From: Chromatiaceae bacterium
Lineage (GTDB): Bacteria; Pseudomonadota; Gammaproteobacteria; Chromatiales; Chromatiaceae
DNA length: 51,974 nt
Assembly (NCBI GenBank): GCA_022340805.1
Contig: JAJDNF010000070.1
Coordinates: forward strand, 1-51,974
Reading direction: 5' to 3'
The notes under the pieces are model-generated. The model did not search any database. It was not told the origin of the DNA and worked only from the letters and a program-made list of their open reading frames with translations. Of this stretch, positions 8,243-17,313 are shown in pieces (position 1 is the first letter of the stretch; the number at the start of each line of letters is the position of its first letter). The translations under genes and the position numbers were made by a program.

Positions 8243-9013
8243 TCAATCCTGACTCGATACGTGCAAAGCGGAAAAGTAGGCGAGTGCAGACTTGGTCTTC
8301 GTTTGTTGCTCGTCGGTTACGGCTACACCGCTTTTATCGAGGAAGGCACGCCACTCGGCTCCAACCTGGAAAGCTTCATCCGCCAGGCACTTCGTCGACA
8401 GTTCGAGAATTCTCGAACCGTCCGGGTACAGCCATAATTCTGCGACGATATCGCGGCCAAATCCCTTGGGAACGTATTTCAGCTTTAACAGTGTTATCGG
8501 CCCAAGAGCTGTCAATTCTTTGAGCCTCAGGCCAGCGGGGGCATGTTTTTTATAAAACGCCCTCTGATCCTTCGAGAACAGTCTGTTGATCGGTGCTTCA
8601 CCCAGCATCACATCACGCACCTCGCTGGCTGTCGACAAGCCCTTGTACGACGCAGAGCACACGAAGCTTCCCGGGATAAGGTCCACTTCGACGCCGAAAC
8701 TTGGTGAGCGCCTCTCCTCCTTGGAAAGGTCATCAGGCACCACTGGCCGGAGCTTGACTACAGTATCACCACGGCCACCCTGACGACGGCGCGCCCGGAC
8801 CACAACACCCGCCCGGTTCAACTGCAGATCCGGGGTATCGAAGAAGACGACCTGGCGTATTGTTGCATTTAGCGGATCCATACCGAGATTCATGACCACA
8901 GATCGCACGTCACTATCTGCCACGGTGAGCTTCAGCTCGACCGTATCGGAACCTTTAATCAGCCCAATCAGCTCCGGTATCTTGTCAGGTTCTGGCATGT
9001 ATTGTTTTGTCAT
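8243..9013 (-). CDS. CYTH-domain protein
   Basis: A 256-residue protein with features of the CYTH (CyaB/thiamine triphosphatase) superfamily, which uses an eight-stranded tunnel to hold triphosphates. The opening strand TVELKLTVAD (about residues 24-33) corresponds to the ExExK signature with one acidic residue replaced. It is followed by the typical FFDTPDLQLNRAGVVVRARR segment (residues about 78-97) and by KLRPV, which supplies phosphate-binding basic residues. The C-terminal half after GLRLKEL is less typical. Known members are inorganic triphosphatases, adenylate cyclases and thiamine triphosphatases; which applies is not visible. It is a single gene, followed by a strong hairpin. Base composition is more AT-rich than in the flagellar block, fitting an accessory gene. 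Confidence 0.75.
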   Translation of the reverse strand: MTKQYMPEPDKIPELIGLIKGSDTVELKLTVADSDVRSVVMNLGMDPLNATIRQVVFFDTPDLQLNRAGVVVRARRRQGGRGDTVVKLRPVVPDDLSKEERRSPSFGVEVDLIPGSFVCSASYKGLSTASEVRDVMLGEAPINRLFSKDQRAFYKKHAPAGLRLKELTALGPITLLKLKYVPKGFGRDIVAELWLYPDGSRILELSTKCLADEAFQVGAEWRAFLDKSGVAVTDEQQTKTKSALAYFSALHVSSQD

Positions 9014-9317
9014 AGCCTCATCCTATGTTCATAAATTGGATAGTGAAATATTTTTCTCTTGTACTCGTCATTTTCCAACAGTGCACATAATAAACCCTGA
9101 CCGCCATGTCAAAGCATTATTCATCAGCGATGCACCCTGGCGATTTACATGCTCCGCTGTATCCGGGGAGCTGCAAAATTAACCAGGAGACCGCTTGCGA
9201 GGCGCTGTGCTTTGCATCTGGCATGGAAGTACACTGTTACCCTATACCCCCTGCTACATCCCTGGTGCCTGGTCTTGCCTGTCAGCATCCAGGCCAAGTG
9301 ATCCCATGCCATTGTAG
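9014..9317. other. AT-richer intergenic region
   Basis: This 304-bp gap separates the start of the CYTH gene from the end of the next gene. The first 100 bp are AT-rich and probably include the CYTH promoter. No convincing ORF. Confidence 0.4.
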
Positions 9318-9932
9318 CTAGCCAACGCTGACATTTATCCTCATAAACAACGTAACCAGCCAAACGACGAAAAACACATACACCAACCACATATTCCTAA
9401 AGACAGCGAGCAGGACCAATACTGCGATGGCCACTCCCCTGAACAACGTTGCACTGGTGAACTCTTCACCGGCATAAAGTAAATGGCTTGTGATGAACAA
9501 GACTAGGAGCACAGAAAACAAGCGCAAGCGGCTCAAAAAATAGGCTTTCGTTTCCGCTTCCTTCTCTGGGGTAAACGCACTAACAGTGATCAGAAACAGA
9601 AAAGGTGTAGTTAGAAATGACAGATATTGCAGATAGCTTGTGTGCTCTAATTGACTGACCACGTTCACGTAAACGAAAACGTTGTAGATGGCTATCTCGG
9701 TCAGACCGATTGTGAAGAGCGTATAGGGAAGGAACATGGCCTTCGGGTCAAAAAACCTTTTCCACTCGCCGAGTATATCCGCGAGTCCAATTCCGTAAAG
9801 GAGCAGTGGCACGAAAGCCAGATATTCTGCGGTGGACATGGGGGAATCTATTCGCTCAAGTAGTGCCTTTAGTGGATTATTATCAGTTACTTGAATATCT
9901 CTATTATGTTTATTCGCAATATACTCGCACAC
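9318..9932 (-). CDS. six-helix membrane protein of unknown function
   Basis: I do not recognise a family. The 204-residue protein has about six hydrophobic helices: about 38-55 (YLAFVPLLLYGIGLADIL), 67-92, 100-120, 136-154, 161-179 and 180-198. Short loops separate them, and a charged loop (TPEKEAETKAYFLSRLR) lies between helices 3 and 4. The GEWKRFFDPK motif after helix 1 looks conserved in style but I cannot name it. An internal ATG at 9839 (MSTAEYLAF) is an alternative start; neither has a clear ribosome binding site. It shares the segment between the two 148-bp inverted repeats with the CYTH gene. Confidence 0.6.
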   Translation of the reverse strand: MCEYIANKHNRDIQVTDNNPLKALLERIDSPMSTAEYLAFVPLLLYGIGLADILGEWKRFFDPKAMFLPYTLFTIGLTEIAIYNVFVYVNVVSQLEHTSYLQYLSFLTTPFLFLITVSAFTPEKEAETKAYFLSRLRLFSVLLVLFITSHLLYAGEEFTSATLFRGVAIAVLVLLAVFRNMWLVYVFFVVWLVTLFMRINVSVG

Positions 9933-10524
9933 GAAGAATCAGCGCAATAGCCTGTTCTAGCGGGTTATTACTTTCTGCTTCGTAGCGACCAATGGCGGAC
10001 TTCTGCTCGCAAATCCGATTTGCCGCCTCGATAGGTTCCACCAGACGCTGACGTCAGTCTTAGCGGCTGACAACGACTGGCGCCGATGGCACCCCGACCC
10101 TGATCCAAGATCATGCAGAGGCGTTGTTTGCCAACGTTTCCGGAGCACCCCTTACGGGGCGGCGAGCCATGAGCTTCCTCTCGTTTGGGTTTTCGCTCCC
10201 GCACGATGGCGACCCCGGTTATGCAGCCTTCTCCCTCACAGCAAGCCTGTGCGTTGCAGCAACGGTTCAACTCGTCGTGCTCGATCCAATCGTCATCGCC
10301 ACAATTGGCTTCGGCCCACTCGTCGACGTCGTTGGGGAGACTGTTCTCGGGACTAGACCTCGTCGATTACGACACCGTCAATGATCGGGACCTGTACCGT
10401 GCAGTCGGCGTTTCGGCCTCCCCGGAATTGAATCATGCATCGGGTTTGCTGTTCGGCGAATCGACCCTAAACGTGGTTTGCGATCCGCCAATTTGGGGCC
10501 ACTTGTTCGACCCGCCTCTTCCCT
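9933..10524. other. decayed or unknown DNA
   Basis: No gene can be supported. On the minus strand an acidic, cysteine-rich frame (DEWAEANCGDDDWIEHDELN, then RCCNAQACCEGEGC) runs from about 10345 to 9968 without a proper start. It may be the remains of a small metal-binding-like protein or chance. Plus-strand frames over the same bases lack family resemblance. Confidence 0.3.
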
Positions 10525-10672
10525 GTTGAATTGCGTGCTCGCGTGACCCAGATTCGCGTACTTTCGTAGATCAGCTCGAGTCATGCATTTCTCCAAGGTT
10601 TCAGGTAGATGGAATTTCGTCGTCGGGTCAGGCAGAGATGCAAAAGTGGTTCAATGTTTAGTGCAATTCAAC
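10525..10672 (-). repeat. 148-bp MITE-like repeat, copy 2 (inverted)
   Basis: Inverted partner of 7624-7771. Its ends are perfect inverted repeats, GTTGAATTGC and GCAATTCAAC, extendable to 12 bp as CTGTTGAATTGC / GCAATTCAACAG. The body has no room for a transposase. No clear target-site duplication is visible next to it. Confidence 0.75.
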
Positions 10673-11407
10673 AGCCTATCCCTATCAGCGGTTGTTTGCC
10701 CACGTCGCCGCCAGGCTACAGCCGACGTAACCCATCAACACTCCGCCATCCTCGGCCATGCGGGTAATACCGCAGGGTGGTGCTTGCCTTGCCACTGAAA
10801 AAATCGATCAATACGGCGTCTTTTGGACGCCTTTCTGCTTTCTCGCAGCGGCTCATGCCGCCACTCCATCCCTAAACCAATCAAACAGACGACCCAATCG
10901 CCCCAAATCCGCAGAACTCACCGAAAACTGGGCTGCTCATTCAACTTTGGGGCTAACGCTACCAATCAGCAGCGCTCACCAAAAGCGACTCTACGCATGC
11001 AACATTGCGATTAGCGACGTTGCGTCGTCAGAACCTTGCGGACAGATGAAGCCCGGAATCAAGGCAGCATCTGGCCCATCCCTGTTAAGTATTGGGCGGG
11101 GGTTTTTTGGTGCAGTTGGTGCCGTAAAACCATTGTCCCCTGCTTAGTCTTGGCTTGATGCGCCGAAATGACCTAGGCTCACCTCGAACGTAGCGTAGCT
11201 GACGATAGACCCGGGCCAGACGAGCGCCGGCCCCACTCTGGCCTCGCCATGTTTTAGCTGACCTAAATTTCCGGGCATACTCCAGCCACTCCGTGTCTGC
11301 CCACGAACGAGGAAAAGCCAGCCCTTTGCGGTGGCGCAATAGCCATATTTCCGAATATAGTTAAGCGTCGATTTGCCCGGCGGCTCGCAACCAGCACCAA
11401 TTGGTAT
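10673..11407. other. intergenic, no supported gene
   Basis: This stretch lies between the 148-bp repeat and the pqi operon. A minus-strand frame at 11144-11494 overlaps the start of pqiA and has no recognisable domain. A G-rich run followed by a T-run near 11095-11110 could be part of a weak terminator. The pqi promoter should lie in the last 100 bp, but I could not define it. Confidence 0.35.
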
Positions 11408-11419
11408 ATGTTTAGTCGC

Positions 11420-12019
11420 ATGGCACTGATCATCTGCAGTGAATGTGACACCCTTCAGGATAAGCCCGTTCTGTTGCCGGGTACCATTGCGCAATGCGGA
11501 TGCTGTGGCGCCAAACTGTGCGCCAGCCGGGCGGGTGGAATCGATGCACCACTAGCGCTCATGGCAGGCAGCCTGCTGCTCTATCTGATGGCCAATCTGC
11601 TCCCTTTGTTGACTCTTGAGATCCAGGGATTTTCACAGACGACAACAATCACCGGTGCTGCTTTTGCTTTGTTCCGCCAGGACATGGAGGCACTCGCAGT
11701 GGTCGTCTGGCTGACCAGCGTAGTGTTTCCCGGACTTATCATCAGCGGCAGCGTTTACGTACTGCTGACGCTGCGCTTTTCATTGAACCTGCCAGCACGT
11801 CGGCGATTGCTACTGATCATCAGCCTGATCCAACCTTGGGGCATGATGGATGTTTTCATGCTGGGTATGCTTGTGGCCCTTGTTAAACTTTCGGGCACGG
11901 CAGATGTTGTTTTTGGCCCAGGTATGGCCGCATTTGCCGCCTTGGTTGTCGTGTTCCCCATGGCGACTTCAAGCCTTGATATTCGCGAGCTGTGGAATCG
12001 CATGGACACAGCAATATGA
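11420..12019 (+). CDS. pqiA: PqiA N-terminal-type membrane subunit
   Basis: First half of a split PqiA, about 199 residues. The N-terminus carries a rubredoxin-like zinc site (CSECDTLQ and CGCCGAKL), followed by four hydrophobic helices (about 50-70, 95-118, 130-150, 165-185) and the family motif PWGMMDVFMLGMLVALVKL. PqiA is the inner-membrane part of the PqiABC system, which moves lipids between the inner and outer membranes. The start at 11420 (MALIICSEC) puts the zinc motif at the very N-terminus as in relatives; 11408 is possible. Its stop overlaps the next start (ATGA), so the two halves are translationally coupled. In E. coli both halves form a single protein. Confidence 0.85.
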   Translation: MALIICSECDTLQDKPVLLPGTIAQCGCCGAKLCASRAGGIDAPLALMAGSLLLYLMANLLPLLTLEIQGFSQTTTITGAAFALFRQDMEALAVVVWLTSVVFPGLIISGSVYVLLTLRFSLNLPARRRLLLIISLIQPWGMMDVFMLGMLVALVKLSGTADVVFGPGMAAFAALVVVFPMATSSLDIRELWNRMDTAI

Positions 12020-12660
12020 GTTTCCGAAGGCGCTCTGCGGCTGACATGGGGTTTATCGCTTGTCACGTCTGTGGCCTAGTGATGCGTGGGGCAACTGGCA
12101 GGCAGCGCTGTCCGCGTTGTCAAAGTCATGTCGAATGTCGTAAGCCAAATAGTCTGTCCCGAACCTGGGCCCTGCTATTGACTGCGGCGCTCTTCTATAT
12201 ACCCGCGAATACACTTCCGGTAATGACGACTTCCTATTTTGGTCACGCCAGCACAGATACCATAATGAGCGGTGTGATTTATTTTCTACGCCATGGTGAT
12301 TGGCCTTTGGCGCTAATCATATTCCTGGCCAGCATAGTGATACCTTTAACCAAGATCGCGACCTTGGGATACCTGTTGATATCCGTACACCGCGGCAGTG
12401 CCATCCGGTTCAGGGAGCGCGCGCGACTTTACCGTATCACGGAGCTCATTGGCCGCTGGTCCATGGTGGATGTCTTCGTCGTGGCCATGCTGACAGCACT
12501 GGTTCATATGGGCACGCTGGCCGAAGTCAAACCCGGTTGGGGTGCGGCGGCATTTGCAGGCGTGGTGATTCTCACCATGATTGCCGTACGAACCTTTGAT
12601 CCAAGACTGATCTGGGATCACCAGCAACAGATCAATTCGGGCGAGCCAATGCATTTCTAA
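12016..12660 (+). CDS. pqiA: PqiA C-terminal-type membrane subunit
   Basis: Second half of the split PqiA, 214 residues. It repeats the same plan: a zinc ribbon (CHVCGLVM and CPRCQSHV) and four helices, with the signature LFYIPANTLPVM in the first helix region and GRWSMVDVFVVAMLTALVHM later. The start at 12016 was chosen because its ATG overlaps the stop of the previous gene by 4 bp; the longer frame from 11992 lies inside the first gene. The two products presumably form one complex in the inner membrane that anchors PqiB. The split is likely natural rather than a broken gene, because the second half has its own well-placed start and complete zinc ribbon. Confidence 0.85.
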   Translation: MSFRRRSAADMGFIACHVCGLVMRGATGRQRCPRCQSHVECRKPNSLSRTWALLLTAALFYIPANTLPVMTTSYFGHASTDTIMSGVIYFLRHGDWPLALIIFLASIVIPLTKIATLGYLLISVHRGSAIRFRERARLYRITELIGRWSMVDVFVVAMLTALVHMGTLAEVKPGWGAAAFAGVVILTMIAVRTFDPRLIWDHQQQINSGEPMHF

Positions 12661-12796
12661 CTTTCTGGCGATTCGGTTGCCGGTTAGATGGCGTTGGGCG
12701 GAAAGAATGGGCAATGTCATAGCAGGATGGGCCGAAAGGGGCCCGATGCAGAACACAGCGGAAGAAGAGCGATAGTAATCACAAGGGCTAGCCTCC

Positions 12797-14542
12797 ATGG
12801 AAAACCAGCACGCTGACTCTCCGGCTATCGAGCCCGTGCCCTCGGCCGAGGTGGTTACCGCACGTCGAGGGTTGCCCCTTGTTTGGCTAGTCCCGCTGCT
12901 TGCATTGGCTGTTGGTGCCTGGCTCGTTTACAAGACCTTGACCGATGTTGGTCCGGTTGTGACCCTCTATTTTTCGGAGGCCGAGGGCATTGAGCCCAAA
13001 AAGACCCGGGTGAAGTACCGCAGCGTGGATGTCGGACTGGTTATAGATGTGCGCTTTGCCGACGATCGCAACCGTGTTGAGGTACTGGTTGAACTTGAGC
13101 CGGGCACAGAGACCTGGCTGACCGAGAATACCCGCTTCTGGGTGGTCAGGCCTCGCCTCGAGATTACCGGTGTGACGGGCTTGGGCACCCTGCTGACCGG
13201 TACCTATATTGGCATGGACCCGGGTGAAGGTGGGATGAGAATGAGCACCTTCACCGCATTGGAGGAGCCGCCCACCCTGTTGTCGAACGCCAAAGGCACG
13301 TTATACCAATTGAGAGCGCCCGGTCTCGGCTCTATTTCCATCGGCTCGCCAGTCTATTTCCGCCAGTTCGATGTCGGTGAGGTGGTCCAGTATCGGCTGG
13401 CCGAGGACCACAGCCATGCGGAGATCGACATTTTCATTCGAGCTCCACACGACCAGTTCGTAAAGCGGACTTCTCGTTTCTGGAATGCATCGGGCGCAAA
13501 TCTCGATGTCAATGCCGGCGGCGTGGAGTTTGAAGTACAGTCATTGGCGGCTTTGCTGGCCGGCGGCATCGCTTTCGAGACGCCGAACCTGTTGACATCG
13601 GTAGAGCCTGCACCGCCGGGACACAACTTCACGCTATATGAAAGCAAGCAGGTCAGCGAGGAGCGGCCAATTACGGTTGCTGTGCCGTACCTGCTGTATT
13701 TCAATGACACCGTGAGGGGCCTCAAAGTAGGTGCACCTGTGGAATTTCGGGGCATAAGGATCGGTACCGTGAAGGATATCTCGATTGAGGGACGGATGGA
13801 TACGGCTCAGGTGCGCATCCCGGTACTGATCGAGATCGAGCCGGACCGAGTGATACTCGACGTGCGAAAACTACCCCTGGAACCAAGGGCGCGCGAGGAA
13901 CGCGTAGGTGCAGCGGCTGACGTAATGATCGACCGCATGATCGCCAACGGCCTGAGGGCTCGGCTAGAGACTGCAAACTTGTTGACCGGTCAACTGTTTG
14001 TGGAATTCGATATCTATCCCGACGAGAAGCCCGCAGAAATTGTCTACGAAGGCCCCTACGCGGTGCTGCCGACGATCCCGAACTCTTTATCGGGCATCGC
14101 TGACAGCCTGAGCAGCATCCTGAAAAAGCTGGAGGCACTGCCGGTCGAAGAGATCGGACAGAGCCTGCAACGCGCATCGGCAGGTGCCGACCGGCTCGTC
14201 AACAACACAGGGATCGACGAAGCCGCCGAGAAGCTGGCTAAGAGCCTGGAGAAAATGGATCTGTTGCTGAGCATCCTCAACGAGGAGGCCGGCCCGCTGC
14301 TGCAGAATTTCACCAAGGTCGGTAGCGAAACCAGGCAACTTATTAAGGAGACGCGAACTTCGGTCGAACGGGCGGAGGCAGCGTTCGCTTCGGCCGAGGC
14401 CGTGCTGACGGAACAGGGCCCTATTGGCAGCGAGCTGAAACAGGCGTTGGAGGAAGTATCGGCAGCCGCCCGATCCCTACGAATAATTACCGAATATCTG
14501 GAACGGCATCCCGAAGCTCTGTTGAAAGGGAAAGGAGGATAA
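12797..14542 (+). CDS. pqiB: PqiB, three-domain MCE/MlaD protein
   Basis: Periplasm-spanning lipid-transport tunnel protein, 581 residues. One N-terminal membrane helix (about 29-50, LVWLVPLLALAVGAWLVY) is followed by three MCE (MlaD) domains, beginning near GPVVTLYFSEAEGI (about 52), TLYQLRAPGLGSISIG (about 170) and YLLYFNDTVRGLKVG (about 300). A long helical tail (about 430-570) forms the needle seen in E. coli PqiB. Each MCE domain shows the usual G-x-x-V-x-Y/F-R-x-x-x-V-G pattern (for example VKYRSVDVGLV). It lies 136 bp after the pqiA halves and 2 bp before pqiC, clearly one operon. Length and order match the family. Confidence 0.93.
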   Translation: MENQHADSPAIEPVPSAEVVTARRGLPLVWLVPLLALAVGAWLVYKTLTDVGPVVTLYFSEAEGIEPKKTRVKYRSVDVGLVIDVRFADDRNRVEVLVELEPGTETWLTENTRFWVVRPRLEITGVTGLGTLLTGTYIGMDPGEGGMRMSTFTALEEPPTLLSNAKGTLYQLRAPGLGSISIGSPVYFRQFDVGEVVQYRLAEDHSHAEIDIFIRAPHDQFVKRTSRFWNASGANLDVNAGGVEFEVQSLAALLAGGIAFETPNLLTSVEPAPPGHNFTLYESKQVSEERPITVAVPYLLYFNDTVRGLKVGAPVEFRGIRIGTVKDISIEGRMDTAQVRIPVLIEIEPDRVILDVRKLPLEPRAREERVGAAADVMIDRMIANGLRARLETANLLTGQLFVEFDIYPDEKPAEIVYEGPYAVLPTIPNSLSGIADSLSSILKKLEALPVEEIGQSLQRASAGADRLVNNTGIDEAAEKLAKSLEKMDLLLSILNEEAGPLLQNFTKVGSETRQLIKETRTSVERAEAAFASAEAVLTEQGPIGSELKQALEEVSAAARSLRIITEYLERHPEALLKGKGG

Positions 14543-14544
14543 GG

Positions 14545-15147
14545 GTGTTTACCGGATCTCAGACAAGGGGCGTGCGTCTGGCTGGCATCATCTTGGTGCT
14601 GACAGGTTGTGCCGGCACATCTCCACCCGCCAGGTTTCATACGCTTGACGCTACACTTCTGCAGGCAGGCGTGATGTCTTCAAGGCCTGGACTCTCCCTC
14701 GGCCTTGGACCCGTCGAGCTCCCGCAGATGCTGAAACGGCCACAATTGGTCGTCAGAGCTAGTGCATCCGATATCGAACTCTCGGAATTCCATCAATGGG
14801 CGGGAGACTTGGAGGACACCATGACCCGGACAATGGCAAGGCAACTGATGCAAGGATTGGGCACGGACAAGGTGGCCATATATCCCTGGCCAAGGCACCG
14901 GGCGATTGACTACCAGATGCGCATCGATGTGCTGCGTTTCGACGGAACGCTTGGTGGCGAGGTGGTCCTGGCCGGCACCTGGACCCTGGCCGATGGGGGA
15001 GGCCGTGCGGAGATCAGCACCCGCGCATTCTCTCTCAGCGAGAATGCCGGGGGCCGCGACTATTCCGATCTGGTGGCAGCCATGAGCCGCCTGGTGGCTC
15101 GCCTCAGCGCCGCTATGGCGGCCGACGTGGTCGGCAGCATCCCCTGA
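14545..15147 (+). CDS. pqiC: PqiC outer-membrane lipoprotein
   Basis: Lipoprotein of 200 residues (DUF330/ABC-type transport auxiliary family). The signal sequence ends in the lipobox LVLTGC, followed by the typical RFHTLDATLL opening. The motifs LGPVELPQMLKRPQLVVR and LSEFHQWAGDLEDTMTR are characteristic. PqiC sits on the inner face of the outer membrane and receives the end of the PqiB needle. The GTG start at 14545 is only two bases after the pqiB stop. End of the operon. Confidence 0.9.
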   Translation: MFTGSQTRGVRLAGIILVLTGCAGTSPPARFHTLDATLLQAGVMSSRPGLSLGLGPVELPQMLKRPQLVVRASASDIELSEFHQWAGDLEDTMTRTMARQLMQGLGTDKVAIYPWPRHRAIDYQMRIDVLRFDGTLGGEVVLAGTWTLADGGGRAEISTRAFSLSENAGGRDYSDLVAAMSRLVARLSAAMAADVVGSIP

Positions 15148-15599
15148 CCTGCGCGGGCAGCAACCCCTGCGACTGGACATGCGCCGAATAGATGGCGCAG
15201 CCCGGGTGTGCCTCTTGTGGGTCGAAGGCGGCCAAGAGTCCCCTTCGGATTAATGTCCGCTTCCCTCGCCAGAAGCCGTCCTTCGCTGCCTCCCGGCGGA
15301 AAGACGGGTCATGGCCGGTTGGCGTCGGTCGCCAAGCTGAGGCCGAGGTCCGCTTTAGAGAAGCTGCCGTTCAGATGGTGCGTTGCACCAAAGCCGGAGT
15401 CGACCGAAAGCCAACATGCAGGCCAGTGGCTCAGCTGTTGAATAAGTTGCCGCGATGAAATGCCAGGTAAAGTGGCTACCGCTACGATCCGGCACTGCGG
15501 CAGTTTCGCCAGGGCGGCAGCTGAGCCGGGTTGGGGGCGGTTCCGGGCCCCTCCCGCGCGCGATGCCCTCAGGGGCACCGCCGGCCCCGCGCCCGTGCG
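15148..15599. other. no gene seen
   Basis: After pqiC, about 450 bp show no recognisable coding sequence. The small frames are GC-driven and overlap on both strands. Confidence 0.35.
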
Positions 15600-15831
15600 G
15601 CGTTGAAAACGTCCCGTCGCTTCAAACGCTGGCTGGAAGACGACCCAGTGCCGGAACTCAGGAATACGCGATCAAAGACGCTCGACCGAATTATCGAAAC
15701 GCTCATCATGTTGCAAACGGACAATAGCGTTAGAAACGCCGCAGAGGCAGATGTTGTGATTACGCCACTATTTGCCGCCTCGAGTTGGCGCGATATCCAT
15801 TTGGCCGATCACTTCAACGCCGCATCTGGTC
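15600..15831 (+). pseudogene. possible remnant of a patatin-like phospholipase
   Basis: One frame reads a C-terminal segment typical of RssA-like patatins: a helix RIIETLIMLQ, the segment NAAEADVVITPLFAASSWRD, and HLADHFNAAS. In intact proteins this AD-V-I-P pattern followed by a final AG helix lies close to the C-terminus. The catalytic GxSxG and DG/A motifs are not present nearby and the frame has no good start, so only a fragment is left. Identification is by pattern alone. Confidence 0.35.
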
Positions 15832-16012
15832 CATCTTGGTTAGCTACGAGGCAGCAGTCTTTTCGTGAGGTCGGCACCGCATCGTCATCGTCTTTCGCTT
15901 TGTCTCGGCCCAGCGCAACTTGATGTCCCAGATGGGTTGTCCACCCGACGTGATCTATAAAACGATTTGGTGGATATGGACGAGGCAAGTGGACATGAAT
16001 CCGCGCCTTGAA

Positions 16013-16249
16013 TCAGTTCGTGATTAAAGCATAGAGTCTGTCTTTCAGAAGCAGGCGGCGTTTCTTCATCTCTTCGATATGAAAATCGGAGACCGGTGTC
16101 CCATGCTCTTCCAAACTGCGAATATGCGAATCGAGCCAGTTGTGTTCGTCCATCAGATGATGGAAGGCTTCGCTCTCCTCACGCAATTGGGCGATCTTCT
16201 CCGCATGCTCCGGAAACTCATGCAACAGATCGTGTGCTTCCACAGGCAT
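16013..16249 (-). CDS. YdcH/DUF465 family small protein
   Basis: Small helical protein of 78 residues. The pattern LREESEAFHHLMDEHNWLD followed by SFHIEEMKKRRL-like residues (here SDFHIEEMKKRRLLLKDRLY) is the DUF465/YdcH signature: two antiparallel helices with a short turn. The family is very common in proteobacteria and has no established role. It stands alone, with about 110 bp upstream before the FadL remnant. Confidence 0.85.
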   Translation of the reverse strand: MPVEAHDLLHEFPEHAEKIAQLREESEAFHHLMDEHNWLDSHIRSLEEHGTPVSDFHIEEMKKRRLLLKDRLYALITN

Positions 16250-16358
16250 CTTGTGTCTCCCACACTTCAGCTTGATTCGGCATTTTATCGACGTGGTCGG
16301 TGAATGAGCAACCCCGGTAATGGCCCGAAACGGGCATCTGACGGCGCTGTCTCAGGTC

Positions 16359-16960
16359 CTAGAAACTGTTGCTGTAACTGATAACAAAGTCAGTCTGTTC
16401 CATGTAAATGTCCCCCTGCTGACCATTTTTGCCGCCAGTATTAGGGGCGTACCCAGAGATGGTCACTTTAGGTGCATATCTGAGTACAAAATGCAGCTGC
16501 GATTCATTATCGAGAGCGTATCCTGTCCCAAGCGTGTAATGCTCGTCATTCACGACAGGAGAGACAATGTTAATCAGCGTCTGTGACTTGGGAATAATTT
16601 GGTTAGCCTTGCTGTAGCCGGCACGAAGCGCAAGCCTGCCACTATATTTCCACTCTATACCTAGTTTGAAAATGTTCGCTTTTTTCCAACCACCACCGAT
16701 GCCGCCGGGGTTGCCCATCCAGTTTGGATCAGTCGGGCTTGCAGAATTTAGAGCTTCGTCATTAGGGTTAGCCAATGACTTGATGTCGCCATATCCAATG
16801 TGCTGATAGTCTGTCACTAAAGTAGTCGACGGGACCAATCGATACGAAATGCCAAGCTGAAAAATAGCTGGAATATCAAAATCCCCTTCCTCAGCAAACA
16901 ACCCTTTATAGTTATCAAACTGACTCATGTTTGTCCGCGGCTGATAGGAGGCATCGAGGT
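16359..16960 (-). pseudogene. C-terminal fragment of a FadL/OmpP1 outer-membrane porin
   Basis: About 200 codons of the C-terminal barrel of a FadL-type long-chain fatty acid channel. Diagnostic stretches are FDNYKGLFAEEGDFDIPAIF, IFKLGIEWKYSGRLALRAGY and IPKSQTLINIVSP, and the barrel closes on an aromatic residue (SYSNSF). The homology reaches upstream of the apparent ATG at 16928, through ASYQPRTNM to about 16960, and then stops. The signal peptide, hatch and first half of the barrel (about 250 residues) are missing. The ATG is therefore internal and the gene is a 5'-truncated relic. Confidence 0.75.
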
Positions 16961-17025
16961 AGATGATGCTCTGGAGATCTCGGAGCAGACAGAAGCCTGA
17001 AAAAGACCCTGGCAGAGCCCATCGT

Positions 17026-17240
17026 TTCTACGTGCAGCAGATCTTCGTGAAACGCTGGGGCGGGGTGATGACAATCGCAGTACCGGACGGGCAGCAGCGC
17101 CTCGACGCGACCTGGAAGGGCGACAACCTGTGGGTCGAAAACTATGATCCGCAGACTAACCAGCGCGTCTTCACCGAATACTCGCGCGGCAACCTGCTGC
17201 AGGGCCGGGTCGGGATCAAAAACTGCAATCCCCTCGGACT
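17026..17240 (+). pseudogene. remnant of an unrecognised gene
   Basis: A stretch of about 70 codons has clear coding character (strong GC at third positions and a sensible peptide): KRWGGVMTIAVPDGQQRLDA, then WVENYDPQTNQRVFTEYSRG and NLLQGRVGIKNCNP. I do not know the family. No upstream frame continues cleanly: the same region switches frame near 17000, where another frame reads IEVDDALEISEQTEA before a stop. Downstream the frame stays open only through GC-rich DNA. It may be the 3' end of a gene cut off together with the FadL fragment. Confidence 0.35.
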
Positions 17241-17313
17241 GCCATCCGGCAACGCACGGGCGTCGGACGCTGCGCCCCGTTTGCAGGGGCGTCCTGGGTC
17301 TGCGGCCGGCGGG

